The translations under genes were made by a program, and so were the position numbers. This document shows, one piece after another, positions 1 to 9,134 of a stretch of DNA of 64,000 nt. A model generated the notes under the pieces. That model saw only the letters and a program-made list of their open reading frames with translations, did not search any database and was not told the DNA's origin. Position 1 is the first letter of the stretch, and each line of letters starts with the position of its first letter. The DNA comes from JBGVSA01 sp049840475 (lineage in GTDB: Bacteria > Pseudomonadota > Gammaproteobacteria > Burkholderiales > Rhodocyclaceae), in NCBI GenBank assembly GCA_049840475.1, contig JASGKX010000001.1, positions 1,798,001 through 1,862,000 on the forward strand. The letters are read 5' to 3'.

Positions 1-987
<987 letters not shown>

Positions 988-1033
988 GTGTCGTCCTTGA
1001 ACGTGTGGCCGGGAGGGGAAGGGGCGCTTGAGT

Positions 1034-1073
1034 CTCACCTTCGACCCGTGCCCGGCACGGTTTGTCAGGTGAG
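1034..1073 (-). promoter_or_regulatory. Probable expression-platform hairpin of the SAH riboswitch
   Basis: The 7-base arms CTCACCT and AGGTGAG (1067-1073 and 1034-1040) form a perfect inverted repeat enclosing a second helix CCGTG/CACGG (1046-1060). The 5' arm in the transcript is the last conserved strand of the aptamer, so this hairpin and the ligand-bound aptamer are mutually exclusive. No U-run follows, so control is more likely at translation or by an unrecognised mechanism than by a simple intrinsic terminator. The pairing is seen in the sequence; the switching role is inferred. Confidence 0.6.
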
Positions 1074-1147
1074 CGCCGTTGAAACGATTGACCGCGCGAG
1101 GCGCGGCCTCCGAGCCTGGGGTTGAACCTCGCAGCGCTCCTCGGAGA
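1068..1147 (-). ncRNA. SAH riboswitch aptamer in the ahcY leader
   Basis: On the minus strand the ahcY leader carries the conserved blocks of the S-adenosylhomocysteine riboswitch: CCGAGGAGCGCTGC (1131-1144), a short hairpin, CCAGGCTCGG closing the first helix, and CAACGGCGCTCACC at 1068-1080 whose GGCGCTC pairs back to GAGCGCT. This is the class known upstream of ahcY in Ralstonia, which senses SAH and raises ahcY expression. A tataat -10 box lies directly upstream at 1155-1160, so the aptamer is at the very 5' end of the transcript. Confidence 0.93.
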
Positions 1148-1154
1148 GCCGCGC

Positions 1155-1160
1155 ATTATA
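1155..1160 (-). promoter_or_regulatory. -10 box of the ahcY promoter
   Basis: TATAAT on the minus strand, within CGCGTATAATGCG, placed about 7 bases ahead of the first conserved aptamer base. No good -35 hexamer is seen 16-18 bp upstream, so the promoter may need help or use an unusual -35. Confidence 0.65.
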
Positions 1161-1278
1161 CGCGAGGCTCGTGTCGCTGCGTAGGTTCCCGCAACTCGGG
1201 TAATCCATGGCTGAGGCATGCCCCAATAGATGCCCGATCGCCTGCATGCGCTAAATGTGACCGCTATCGGAGATCATC

Positions 1279-2937
1279 ATGCCGACGATCACGCACCAAG
1301 TTTTCAACCAGGTTCCGCCGCTGCATGGCGATAACCTCTTCGACTCAGACCTCGTGCTGCGCGAAGCCCTGACCCGCGAAGGCGCAGCGGCGAGCGAGGC
1401 GGCGCTGTTGGCGCTCGGCGCAAGGTTGGGCCGCGAAGAGGTGAGGGAACTGGGTACGCTGGCCAACCGCGAGGCGCCGCGTCTGCATGCCTTCGACGCC
1501 AATGGGTATCGTATCGATAGTGTCGAATTCCATCCTGCTTGGCACGCGCTCATCGCCATGCTGCGCGACCAGGGGGTGCATTGCTCGGCGTGGTCTGACG
1601 AACGCCCTGGTGGTCACGTCGCACGGGCCGCCGCGTTCTTTTTGCATGGGCAGATCGAGGCGGGCTCGCTTTGCCCGATCACGATGACGTTCGCAGCGAT
1701 TCCCGTGCTCCGGCGCGAGACCGAACTCTTCGCATCGATTTCGCGCCAGGTGCTTTCACGGGAACACGATGCAAACGATCTCCCGCTGGATGGCAAGCGC
1801 TCGGCCATGATCGGCATGGGCATGACAGAGAAGCAGGGCGGCTCCGACGTGCGCAGCAACACCACGACCGCGCGCCCGCTGTCGCATCCCGGCCGGGGCG
1901 CACGATATGCGCTGGTTGGTCACAAATGGTTCTTCTCCGCGCCGATGTGCGATGCGCACCTCGTGCTGGCGCGCACCGACGACGCACTGTCCTGTTTCTA
2001 CGTGCCGCGCTGGCGCGAAGACGGCACGCGCAACAGCGTTCATCTGCAACGTCTCAAGGACAAACTCGGCAACCGCTCCAACGCGTCATCTGAAGTCGAG
2101 TTCGATGATGCGGAAGGCATTTTGGTCGGCGAACCTGGGCGCGGCATCAACACCATCATCGAGATGGCGTCCTACACCCGGCTCGATTGCGTACTCGGAA
2201 GTGCCGCGCTCATGCGGCAGGCACTGGTGCAGGCCCTGCATCACACATCGCATCGGCAAGCCTTTGGCAAACGGCTGATCGAACAGCCGTTGATGACCAA
2301 CGTTCTCACCGACGTGGCACTTGAAAGCGAAGCGGCCACTACGCTTGCACTGCGCCTTGCGCGTGCCTGCGAACGTGCGGCGAGCGACCTACTGGAGCGC
2401 GCGCTATGGCGCATCATCACGCCCGCCGCCAAATTCTGGGTGTGCAAGCGCGCGATCGACGTGATGGGCGAATGCATGGAAGTGCTCGGCGGGAATGGCT
2501 ACGTGGAAGAGGGGCCGTTGGCGCGCCTGTATCGCGAAGCGCCTGTGAACTCCATCTGGGAAGGCTCCGGCAACGTCATGTGCTTGGACGTACTGCGCGC
2601 ATTGAGGCGCGAGCCCGATGCCGCCGACGCGCTGTGGGCATACCTGGGCGACGCGCACGCGGGCGACGCCGATGCGATGAGCGCCATTGCGCGGGCGCAT
2701 CGTTTGACGGCGGCGGGCGATGAGTTTGTCGCCCGCGATCTGGCGCGCACGCTGGTGCTGCTTGTGCAGTCCGCATTGCTCAAGTATTCCGCGCCACTGG
2801 CGGTGGCCGAGGGCTTCATCGGCAGCCGATTGCGTAATGCCACGAGAGGGCGCGATGCCTTCGGCATGCTGGATGGTGCAATGCCGGTAGCATCGATCCT
2901 GCAGCGCGCGTGGCAGCCGGGACTGCCCCGGACGTGA
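1279..2937 (+). CDS. aidB: AidB-type acyl-CoA dehydrogenase
   Basis: The 552-residue product belongs to the AidB branch of flavin acyl-CoA dehydrogenases, DNA-binding FAD proteins linked in E. coli to the response to alkylating agents. The N-terminus HQVFNQVPPLHGDNLFDSD is a hallmark of AidB. Further family motifs are SLCPITMTFA (about residue 132), MGMTEKQGGSDV (about 178), KDKLGNRSNASSEVEF (about 260) and PVNSIWEGSGN near 420. It ends just before a bidirectional terminator facing metK. No ada or alkB gene is adjacent, so control by the adaptive response cannot be read from this window. The ATG at 1279 gives the full family length. Confidence 0.92.
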   Translation: MPTITHQVFNQVPPLHGDNLFDSDLVLREALTREGAAASEAALLALGARLGREEVRELGTLANREAPRLHAFDANGYRIDSVEFHPAWHALIAMLRDQGVHCSAWSDERPGGHVARAAAFFLHGQIEAGSLCPITMTFAAIPVLRRETELFASISRQVLSREHDANDLPLDGKRSAMIGMGMTEKQGGSDVRSNTTTARPLSHPGRGARYALVGHKWFFSAPMCDAHLVLARTDDALSCFYVPRWREDGTRNSVHLQRLKDKLGNRSNASSEVEFDDAEGILVGEPGRGINTIIEMASYTRLDCVLGSAALMRQALVQALHHTSHRQAFGKRLIEQPLMTNVLTDVALESEAATTLALRLARACERAASDLLERALWRIITPAAKFWVCKRAIDVMGECMEVLGGNGYVEEGPLARLYREAPVNSIWEGSGNVMCLDVLRALRREPDAADALWAYLGDAHAGDADAMSAIARAHRLTAAGDEFVARDLARTLVLLVQSALLKYSAPLAVAEGFIGSRLRNATRGRDAFGMLDGAMPVASILQRAWQPGLPRT

Positions 2938-2960
2938 CAACTTCAGCGATGCCAAACAAA

Positions 2961-2984
2961 AAGGCCAACCCGAAGGTTGGCCTT
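2961..2984. terminator. Bidirectional terminator between aidB and metK
   Basis: A perfect 10-bp stem AAGGCCAACC/GGTTGGCCTT with a CGAA loop is flanked by an A-run on the left and CTTTTCTCGTT on the right. It can stop both converging transcripts, aidB from the left and metK from the right. Confidence 0.9.
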
Positions 2985-3005
2985 TTCTCGTTGTAGCGCC
3001 TGCGA

Positions 3006-4172
3006 TTACAGGCCGGCTTCGGCACGCAGCACGTCGGCCTTGTCGGTGACTTCCCAGGTGAACTCCGGCTCGTCGCGGCCAAAGTGGCCGTAGGCGGCGG
3101 TCTTGGAGTAGATCGGGCGCAGCAGGTCGAGCGAGGCGATGATGCCCTTCGGGCGCAGGTCGAAATGACGCTCGATCAGTTGGACGATCTTATCGTCGCT
3201 GATCTTGCCGGTGCCGAAGGTATTGACCATCAGCGATACCGGGCGCGCCACGCCGATGGCGTACGCCACCTGCACTTCGCAACGATCGGCCAGACCAGCG
3301 GCCACGACGTTCTTGGCGACATAGCGGCCTGCGTAGGCGGCGGAGCGATCGACCTTTGACGGGTCCTTGCCCGAGAACGCGCCGCCACCGTGGCGAGCAG
3401 CGCCGCCGTAGGTGTCGACGATGATCTTGCGGCCGGTCAGGCCGCAGTCGCCGTGCGGGCCGCCAACCACAAAGCGGCCGGTCGGGTTGATCAGGTAGCG
3501 CACATTGCCTTCGAGCAGGTGCTTCGGCAGCACCGGCTTGACGATTTCTTCGATCACCGCTTCGGACAGTTGTGCGTGCGACACGTCCGGGCTGTGCTGT
3601 GTCGACACCACGACGGTATCGATGGCGACCGGCTTGCCGTCGGCGTAGCGAACGGTGAGTTGGCTCTTCGCATCCGGGCGCAGCCAGGGCAGGCGGCCGT
3701 CCTTACGGACCTCGGCCTGGCGTTGCATGATGCGGTGCGCATAGTAGATCGGCAGCGGCATCAACTGCGGGGTTTCGTTACAGGCGTAACCGAACATCAG
3801 GCCCTGGTCGCCCGCGCCCTGTTCGAGATCGAGGCCTTCGCCTTCGTTCACGCCCTGTGCAATGTCCGGCGACTGGCGGTTGATGGCGGCGAGCACTGCG
3901 CACGACTTGTAGTCGAAGCCGATTTCCGAGTCGTCGTAGCCGATGCGGCGAACCGTGTTCTGGGCGATCTCGCGATAGTTGATGTGTTCGGTCGTGGTGA
4001 TTTCACCCGAAATGACCACCAGGCCCGTCGATACCAAGGTTTCGCAGGCTACGCGGCCATGCGGATCATTGGCGAGGATAGCGTCGAGGACCGCGTCGGA
4101 AATCTGGTCGGCGACTTTGTCGGGATGGCCTTCCGAGACCGATTCGGACGAGAAGAGATATTCCTGAACCAT
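3006..4172 (-). CDS. metK: S-adenosylmethionine synthetase
   Basis: MetK makes S-adenosylmethionine from methionine and ATP in the cytoplasm. The 388-residue product has the family length and motifs: GHPDKVADQISDAVLDAIL near residue 16, GAGDQGLMFGYA near 118 (hexapeptide for ATP and methionine) and the P-loop-like GGGAFSGKDPSKVDRSAAY near 262. The ATG at 4172 is preceded by AAAGGAG. A long leader with an intrinsic terminator and a small open reading frame lies between promoter and start, implying regulated read-through. With ahcY 2 kb away the two ends of the SAM/SAH cycle each have an RNA-leader control. Confidence 0.98.
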   Translation of the reverse strand: MVQEYLFSSESVSEGHPDKVADQISDAVLDAILANDPHGRVACETLVSTGLVVISGEITTTEHINYREIAQNTVRRIGYDDSEIGFDYKSCAVLAAINRQSPDIAQGVNEGEGLDLEQGAGDQGLMFGYACNETPQLMPLPIYYAHRIMQRQAEVRKDGRLPWLRPDAKSQLTVRYADGKPVAIDTVVVSTQHSPDVSHAQLSEAVIEEIVKPVLPKHLLEGNVRYLINPTGRFVVGGPHGDCGLTGRKIIVDTYGGAARHGGGAFSGKDPSKVDRSAAYAGRYVAKNVVAAGLADRCEVQVAYAIGVARPVSLMVNTFGTGKISDDKIVQLIERHFDLRPKGIIASLDLLRPIYSKTAAYGHFGRDEPEFTWEVTDKADVLRAEAGL

Positions 4173-4204
4173 TACTTGCTGCTCCTTTGCTCGTCAAAAA
4201 GCAA

Positions 4205-4241
4205 AAACCCCGTCACTGGCGCGAGGCCAACTCCGGGGTTT
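4205..4241 (-). terminator. Attenuator terminator in the metK leader
   Basis: On the minus strand AAACCCCG (4241-4234) pairs with CGGGGTTT (4212-4205), with a smaller TGGC/GCCA helix inside the 21-base loop, followed by TTTTTGCTTTTT. It lies between the metK promoter and the metK ribosome binding site, so metK is only made when transcription passes it. TGCTCG before and CGAGCA after the hairpin can form an outer helix. Confidence 0.8.
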
Positions 4242-4272
4242 CGAGCAGGCGACGCTTTAGCAGTATTTTCAT
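4213..4272 (-). CDS. Possible 19-residue leader peptide in the metK 5' UTR
   Basis: An ATG at 4272 with AGGA seven bases ahead opens a 19-codon frame reading MKILLKRRLLETPELASRQ, ending in TGA at 4215-4213. The stop codon falls in the terminator loop right before its 3' arm, so a ribosome finishing this frame would cover that arm and block termination. The start is in the 3' arm of a perfect CATGCG/CGCATG hairpin (4270-4288) whose loop holds AGGA. There are no internal Met codons; Leu and Arg are enriched. Existence of the peptide is inferred from layout only. Confidence 0.4.
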   Translation of the reverse strand: MKILLKRRLLETPELASRQ

Positions 4273-4329
4273 GCGTCCTGTGCGCATGGCCGCCCTGCAA
4301 GTTGTCTGTTTAACTCGGCGGATGGGAGA

Positions 4330-4335
4330 ATTATA
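4330..4335 (-). promoter_or_regulatory. -10 box of the metK promoter
   Basis: TATAAT on the minus strand within AAGTTATAATTCTCC. A weak TTGCGC lies 19 bp upstream as a possible -35. Transcription from here gives a leader of about 150 bases before metK. Confidence 0.65.
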
Positions 4336-4420
4336 ACTTTTCTTGCCGCCTGCTGCGCAAGCGCTGCCCGTCACAAAGCGTGAAAGAGGGCATGGCCGGC
4401 GCACTACCGACGACAATTTC

Positions 4421-5284
4421 GTGAATCTTCTTCCATTATTCCGATGGCTCGGCACCTGGTCGCTACCCGCGCTGCAACGCGCCGGCAGCGTGGCCGGGCT
4501 GATCACCTACTTCAGTTCTGGTCCCTATCGGCGGCGTCTGCGCGAGAACATGGGCCGTGCGCTGGGCCGCGCGCCGACGCGTGGCGAGGCTTGGGCGGCA
4601 GCGCGTGAAACCGGCAAGCAGATCTTCGAGATGCCGTTTCTCTGGCAGCGCCCCCTCGACGACATCACGCCGCTGATCGTTGAGTTCGTCGGCCAGGATC
4701 GACTCAAGGCTCATCTGGACGCCGGACGGCCCGTGCTGGCCGTGACGCCGCACATGGGCTGTTTTGAAATCACTTCGATGTACGTCGGCCTGACCACGCC
4801 GCTGACCATCATGTACCGGCCCCCAAAACAGCGCGAACTTGAGCCGATTCTGCGCGCCGGGCGCGAGCGCGCCCACACCAGGCTGGTGGCCGCCGATCTG
4901 TCGGGCGTGCGCAGCCTCATCAAGGCTCTGCGCGGCGGCGGCATGGTCGGCATCCTGCCGGATCAGGTGCCGGGGGTGGGCGAGGGGATGTGGTCGCCAT
5001 TCTTCGGGCGGCTCGCCTACACCATGACGCTTGCCGCGCGACTGACGGAAGTGCGCGACACGCAGGTTGTCCTGTTCTGGGGGGAGCGCCTCCCGGCCGG
5101 TCGCGGCTGGCGCATCCATGCCATCGAACCCGCCGAACCCATCACTGGCTCGCTCGAAGAGCGGGTCCATGCTCTCAATCGTGAAATCGAACGCGTCATC
5201 ATGCTGAATCCAAGCCAATACCTGTGGGGCTACAACCGCTACAAGGTGCCCGCCGGCGCGCCGCGACCGGAGTCCACGCAATGA
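4421..5284 (+). CDS. lpxL: Lipid A late acyltransferase (LpxL/HtrB family), first copy
   Basis: This inner-membrane enzyme family transfers a secondary acyl chain from acyl-ACP to lipid A precursors. The 287-residue product has an N-terminal hydrophobic segment (LPLFRWLGTWSLPALQ), the catalytic HX4E motif in VTPHMGCFE near residue 109, and the downstream GGGMVGILPDQVPG block near 172. A GTG at 4421 is chosen as the start because it gives family length; the longer in-frame TTG at 4343 would run back over the metK promoter. Its stop overlaps the ATG of the next acyltransferase (ATGA), showing translational coupling. Which acyl chain it adds cannot be told from sequence alone. Confidence 0.88.
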   Translation: MNLLPLFRWLGTWSLPALQRAGSVAGLITYFSSGPYRRRLRENMGRALGRAPTRGEAWAAARETGKQIFEMPFLWQRPLDDITPLIVEFVGQDRLKAHLDAGRPVLAVTPHMGCFEITSMYVGLTTPLTIMYRPPKQRELEPILRAGRERAHTRLVAADLSGVRSLIKALRGGGMVGILPDQVPGVGEGMWSPFFGRLAYTMTLAARLTEVRDTQVVLFWGERLPAGRGWRIHAIEPAEPITGSLEERVHALNREIERVIMLNPSQYLWGYNRYKVPAGAPRPESTQ

Positions 5285-6157
5285 CGCGCGTGCTGCTGGT
5301 ATTCCTGTGGCTGCTGCATTGGCTGCCCCTTCCCGTGCAGGCGGCATTCGGTTGGGTGCTCGGTCATGTGCTGTATGTGCTCGTCGTGCCGCGTCGCCGT
5401 GTCGTGCTGACCAACCTGCGGTTGTGCTTTCCCGAGCTGTCGGAGCGTGAACGGCGCAAGCTGGCCCGCGCCAATGTCGTGGCGGTGACGCGTTCGATGC
5501 TCGAACGTGGTGTCATCTGGTGGGCGAGCGAGGCGCGCGTGCGCCGACTGGTCGAACTGCAAGGCGTCGAACAAGGTCCGTGCCGCGCATGATGCGGGTC
5601 GCGCTGTCATCATGCTGGTGCCGCACTTCGTCGGCCTTGATATGGCGGGTTCGCGCATGGCGATGGAAATGGACTGTGTCAGCATGTACGCCGCGCAAAA
5701 CGACAAGCTGCTGGAAAAAATGCTGTTGCACGGGCGCACGCGCTTCCGCAATCAGCAGTTGCTGTCGCGTCAGGAGGGCATTCGCGGTGCAGTGAAAGCC
5801 ATGCGCCAGGGCCGACCGTTCTATTACCTGCCCGATCTGGACTACGGCCCGAAGGAATCGATCTTCGTGCCTTTCTTTGGCGTGCAGACGGCCACCATTC
5901 CCGGTCTGTCACGTTTGGCGCGGCTGGCCGACGCCGTCGTCATTCCGCTCATCGTGCGGATGAAGCCTGGCGGGCGCGGCTATGTTGGCGAATTCGGCGA
6001 TCCGTGGACCGACTTCCCGTCCGACGATGTGGCGGCCGACACCGCGCTCATGAATGCCGCCATCGAAGCCGAAGTGCGCAAAACGCCCGAGCAGTACTAC
6101 TGGGTGCATAAGCGCTTCAAGACGCGCCCGCCCGGAGAGCCCAAGCTGTATCGCTGA
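5281..6157 (+). pseudogene. Second LpxL-family lipid A acyltransferase, broken by a one-base frameshift
   Basis: From the ATG at 5281 the frame reads MTRVLLVFLWLLHWLPLPVQ, a membrane anchor and family N-terminus, up to VELQGVEQ, then shifts into a short tail and stops at 5592. The next frame carries on with VRAAHDAGRAVIMLVPHFVG including the catalytic HX4D (HFVGLD, near 5624) and runs to a normal end at 6157. One extra base around 5572-5576 in GAACAAGGTC explains the break; with it removed the protein is 291 residues, the usual length. The break separates the membrane anchor from the active site, so no working enzyme is expected unless the base is an assembly error. Confidence 0.85.
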
Positions 6158-6239
6158 CTTGATTTGGTCGGCGGAGTTGTCGCAGGCTGGGGCCTAACAT
6201 GTCGCTTTCATACATCCAGCCCCGACGAGGAGCGCGCCC

Positions 6240-6656
6240 ATGTTCGCCAATCCCGATGCCGCCGCCATTGAGCAACTGCTGCGTGAGGTCAAAACCATCG
6301 CCATGGTCGGCGCCTCGCCCGACCCTGAGCGCCCGAGCAATCACGTAGCGCTCTCGCTTCAATCGCTGGGCTATCGCGTTGTGCCGGTGCGCCCTGGCGT
6401 AGACAGCTTGTTCGGCGAGAAAGCGTACGCCTCGTTGCGCGACATTCCTTTCCCCGTCGATGTTGTGGATGTGTTCCGCGTGCCGGCCGCCGTTGGGCCG
6501 ATCGTGGACGATGCCATTGCCATTGGAGCGCCGCGCTTGTGGCTGCAGGAGGGCGTGGTGAATGAGGTGGAGGCGCTGCGCGCGCAATCGGCCGGCATGC
6601 AGGTCGTCATGGACCGTTGCATGTGGCGTGAGGCCCGCCATCTTTTTCGTGTCTGA
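6240..6656 (+). CDS. CoA-binding (YccU-type) protein
   Basis: The 138-residue product is a single Rossmann-fold CoA-binding domain of the YccU type, with IAMVGASPDPERPSNHVA near residue 20 and DVVDVFRVP near 78, followed by LWLQEGVVN. Such proteins are related to the CoA-binding domain of succinyl-CoA synthetase, but their physiological role is not established. It stands alone between the acyltransferases and the converging xerC gene, with an 82-base gap upstream and only 6 bases between the two stop codons. The ATG at 6240 follows an AGGAG-like GACGAGGAGCG. Confidence 0.87.
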   Translation: MFANPDAAAIEQLLREVKTIAMVGASPDPERPSNHVALSLQSLGYRVVPVRPGVDSLFGEKAYASLRDIPFPVDVVDVFRVPAAVGPIVDDAIAIGAPRLWLQEGVVNEVEALRAQSAGMQVVMDRCMWREARHLFRV

Positions 6657-6662
6657 GCCGAC

Positions 6663-7583
6663 TCAGCCGTTCTTCTTGGCGCGCGGGTGCGCGCTGTCAT
6701 AGATCTTTGCCAGATGCTGGAAATCCAGATGCGTATAGACCTGCGTCGTGCGGATGCTGGCGTGGCCGAGCAACTCCTGCACGGCGCGCAGGTCGCCCGA
6801 AGATTGCAGCAGGTGCGACGCAAAACTGTGGCGCAGCATGTGCGGATGCACGTGTACGGAGAGTCCGCGCCGTTGAGCGAACTCTGCCAGTCGGGCGCCC
6901 ACGCTGCGGGCTGAAAGCCGCGTGCCGCGCTGGCTAACGAAGAGTGCTTCTTCATCCGCGGCAGCAAAACCTCCACGCACGGCAAGCCATGCCTGCAACG
7001 ACTGCAAGGCCATGCTGCCGACCGGCACACGCCGTGTCTTGCCGCGTTTGCCGAACACCGTCACTTCACCCTCGCTGACGCTATGTGCGCCGGCCAGGTC
7101 CAGCCCAACCAGTTCGGACAACCGCAAGCCCGACGAATAGAACAGTTCGAACATCGCCTGGTCGCGTATGCGCAGCGGGTCATCCTCCGCGCCGTCGAGC
7201 AGGGCACTGGTCTGATCGGGCGAAAGAGCCTTCGGCAATGTCTTCGGTGCTCGTGGCGGGCGCACGCCCAACACCGGATTTGTCTCGATCCGGCCCTGCC
7301 GCACCAGCCAACGATACATTCCACGCCACGACGATAAGGCGCGCGCTACCGAGCGCGGGCCAAGACCATTCGCATGCAGGCGCGCCGCGCATCGGCGTAT
7401 GTCATGGGCGTTGATCGTGGCAGGCGCGCGGTTGTTCGTCAGCGCTTGCAGGCGTTCGATATCGCGCCGGTAATTGCTCAGTGTGTGCGGACTGGCGCGC
7501 CGTTGGGTGGCGAGATATTCGAGGTAGTCCGCCGCCTCGGCGCTCAGTGCTATTGGCGAGTCCGGGGCGGCGGGGGCTGACAT
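6663..7583 (-). CDS. xerC: Tyrosine recombinase XerC
   Basis: XerC acts with XerD at dif to resolve chromosome dimers. The 306-residue product has an N-terminal SAM-like core-binding domain (LEYLATQRRASPHTLSNYRR) and a catalytic domain with SSGLRLSELVGLDL (first Arg), HPHMLRHSFASHLL (His-x-x-Arg) and LGHASIRTTQVYTHLD with the Tyr nucleophile. The ATG at 7583 starts two bases after the stop of the DUF484 gene, completing the common dapF-DUF484-xerC operon. Longer in-frame starts upstream would run into that gene and are rejected. Confidence 0.95.
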   Translation of the reverse strand: MSAPAAPDSPIALSAEAADYLEYLATQRRASPHTLSNYRRDIERLQALTNNRAPATINAHDIRRCAARLHANGLGPRSVARALSSWRGMYRWLVRQGRIETNPVLGVRPPRAPKTLPKALSPDQTSALLDGAEDDPLRIRDQAMFELFYSSGLRLSELVGLDLAGAHSVSEGEVTVFGKRGKTRRVPVGSMALQSLQAWLAVRGGFAAADEEALFVSQRGTRLSARSVGARLAEFAQRRGLSVHVHPHMLRHSFASHLLQSSGDLRAVQELLGHASIRTTQVYTHLDFQHLAKIYDSAHPRAKKNG

Positions 7584-7585
7584 GG

Positions 7586-8236
7586 TCAAGCGCTCAGGCG
7601 CTGCAGGGCGGTGACGACGAGTTCGCCGATGCGCTCGATATAGAGCGTGCCCATGTCGTTGTAGAAACGTTGCGGGTCTTCGCTGCCCAGCGCCAGCAGG
7701 CCTGGCGTGTGGTCCGCGCGCACCAGCGGAATGAGCGCCACGGACCGAATGTGCGGCGCCATTTCGCCGAACCAGTCGCTGTGCTCGGGCAGGTTTACCG
7801 GCCCGCAATAGGGGCGCAGCAGGCCGGACGCAAAGGTGCGCAGCTCGTCGCGCGGCGACACGAATTCCTCACCGCCGTCACCGGGCCCGAAGCCCCACGC
7901 GCGCAACGCCACGTGCGGCACGTCGAAGTCATCGCGCAGATGCATGTAGAGCATGCTCGTCAGTGCGGCAACGCTGTTGGCCGCGACCACGGCAACGGCG
8001 AGTCGATGGAGCTTTTCGAGGATGGCGTCGTTCTCTTCGCCAAAGCCGATCAGTTCCGCCAGCTTGCCTTGCACCTGGGCCAGCTTTTCGCGCAGGGCAA
8101 TGAGTTGGCGCTCGGTCAGCGAGATCACGCTGCCATTGCTCGGGTGCGAAAGCTTCAGCTCGGCCAGCAGTTCGGCGTTGTCGTCGAAAAACTGTGGGTG
8201 GTCGAGCAGGTACTGGATGATGTCTTGTTCTTGCAT
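7586..8236 (-). CDS. DUF484 family protein
   Basis: The 216-residue product begins MQEQDIIQYLLDHPQFFDDN and continues HPSNGSVISLTERQLIALRE, both typical of DUF484, a GAF-like domain family found between dapF and xerC in many proteobacteria. Residues from about 40 to 75 are likely a coiled coil. The family function is unknown; the constant position suggests a link to xerC or to diaminopimelate metabolism. The start is the ATG at 8236, 21 bases after dapF ends. Confidence 0.92.
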   Translation of the reverse strand: MQEQDIIQYLLDHPQFFDDNAELLAELKLSHPSNGSVISLTERQLIALREKLAQVQGKLAELIGFGEENDAILEKLHRLAVAVVAANSVAALTSMLYMHLRDDFDVPHVALRAWGFGPGDGGEEFVSPRDELRTFASGLLRPYCGPVNLPEHSDWFGEMAPHIRSVALIPLVRADHTPGLLALGSEDPQRFYNDMGTLYIERIGELVVTALQRLSA

Positions 8237-8257
8237 GGCGTGATGGGCGGGCAATGG

Positions 8258-9088
8258 TCAGATATCGATTTCGCCGTCGAAGACGGTCACGGCGGGGCCG
8301 GTCATCAGCACCGGCGTGCCGGGGCCGTTCCAGGCGATCGACAGATCGCCGCCGTGTGTGTGAACGGTGACGGGCGTGGCAATCAGCTCGCGGCTGATGC
8401 CCGTGACGACCGCTGCGCACGCACCCGTGCCGCAGGCCAGCGTTTCGCCTGAACCGCGTTCGAATACGCGTAGGTTGATGGTGTGTTCATTCACAACCTG
8501 CAGAAAGCCGGCGTTCACGCGAGCGGGGAAGCGTGGATGACGCTCGATGAGCGCGCCCTGTTCCAGCACCGGAGCGGTCTCGACATTTGCCACGACTTGC
8601 ACCGCGTGCGGGTTGCCCATCGACACGGCGGTGATGGCGATCTTGTCCGCGCCGACTTCGAGCATTTGCACGATGGCGTCGGAATCGCTCACGAACGGCA
8701 CGCGTGCAGGCTCGAACACCGGTACGCCCATGTCAACGGTGACCAGACCGTCGTCATTCAGGCGCGGGCCGATGATGCCCGACTTGGTCTCCACGCGAAT
8801 TTCCTTCGACCGCGTGAGCCCTTTTTCGTGCACAAAGCGCACGAAGCAGCGCGCGCCATTCCCGCATTGCTCCACTTCGCCGCCGTCGGCGTTGTAGATG
8901 CGGTAGCGGAAATCGACGCCCGCCTGCGTGGGGCGTTCAACAATCAGGATCTGGTCGCAGCCGACACCAAAGCGACGGTCCGCCAGGTAGCGGGCTTGTT
9001 CGGGCGTGAGTTCGACTTGTTGGTTGATCGCATCGATCACCACGAAATCGTTGCCCAGGCCCTGCATTTTCGTGAAGCGGATTTTCAT
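8258..9088 (-). CDS. dapF: Diaminopimelate epimerase
   Basis: DapF turns LL- into meso-diaminopimelate for lysine and peptidoglycan synthesis. The 276-residue product starts MKIRFTKMQGLGNDFVVID and has the two cysteine motifs of the PLP-independent epimerase: YNADGGEVEQCGNGARCF near residue 65 and GSGETLACGTGACAA near 210. The ATG at 9088 is the family start; an in-frame extension to 9337 overlaps the divergent-looking upstream gene and is discarded. It leads the dapF-DUF484-xerC operon. Confidence 0.96.
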   Translation of the reverse strand: MKIRFTKMQGLGNDFVVIDAINQQVELTPEQARYLADRRFGVGCDQILIVERPTQAGVDFRYRIYNADGGEVEQCGNGARCFVRFVHEKGLTRSKEIRVETKSGIIGPRLNDDGLVTVDMGVPVFEPARVPFVSDSDAIVQMLEVGADKIAITAVSMGNPHAVQVVANVETAPVLEQGALIERHPRFPARVNAGFLQVVNEHTINLRVFERGSGETLACGTGACAAVVTGISRELIATPVTVHTHGGDLSIAWNGPGTPVLMTGPAVTVFDGEIDI

Positions 9089-9134
9089 CCGGCGATTATC
9101 GCAGCCGCGAGGGCGCGACGCCACTCGCGCCCGA

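Noticed and set aside
4343..4420. Longer N-terminus for the first lipid A acyltransferase from a TTG at 4343
   Set aside because: It would be translated from DNA holding the metK promoter and adds residues unlike the family.
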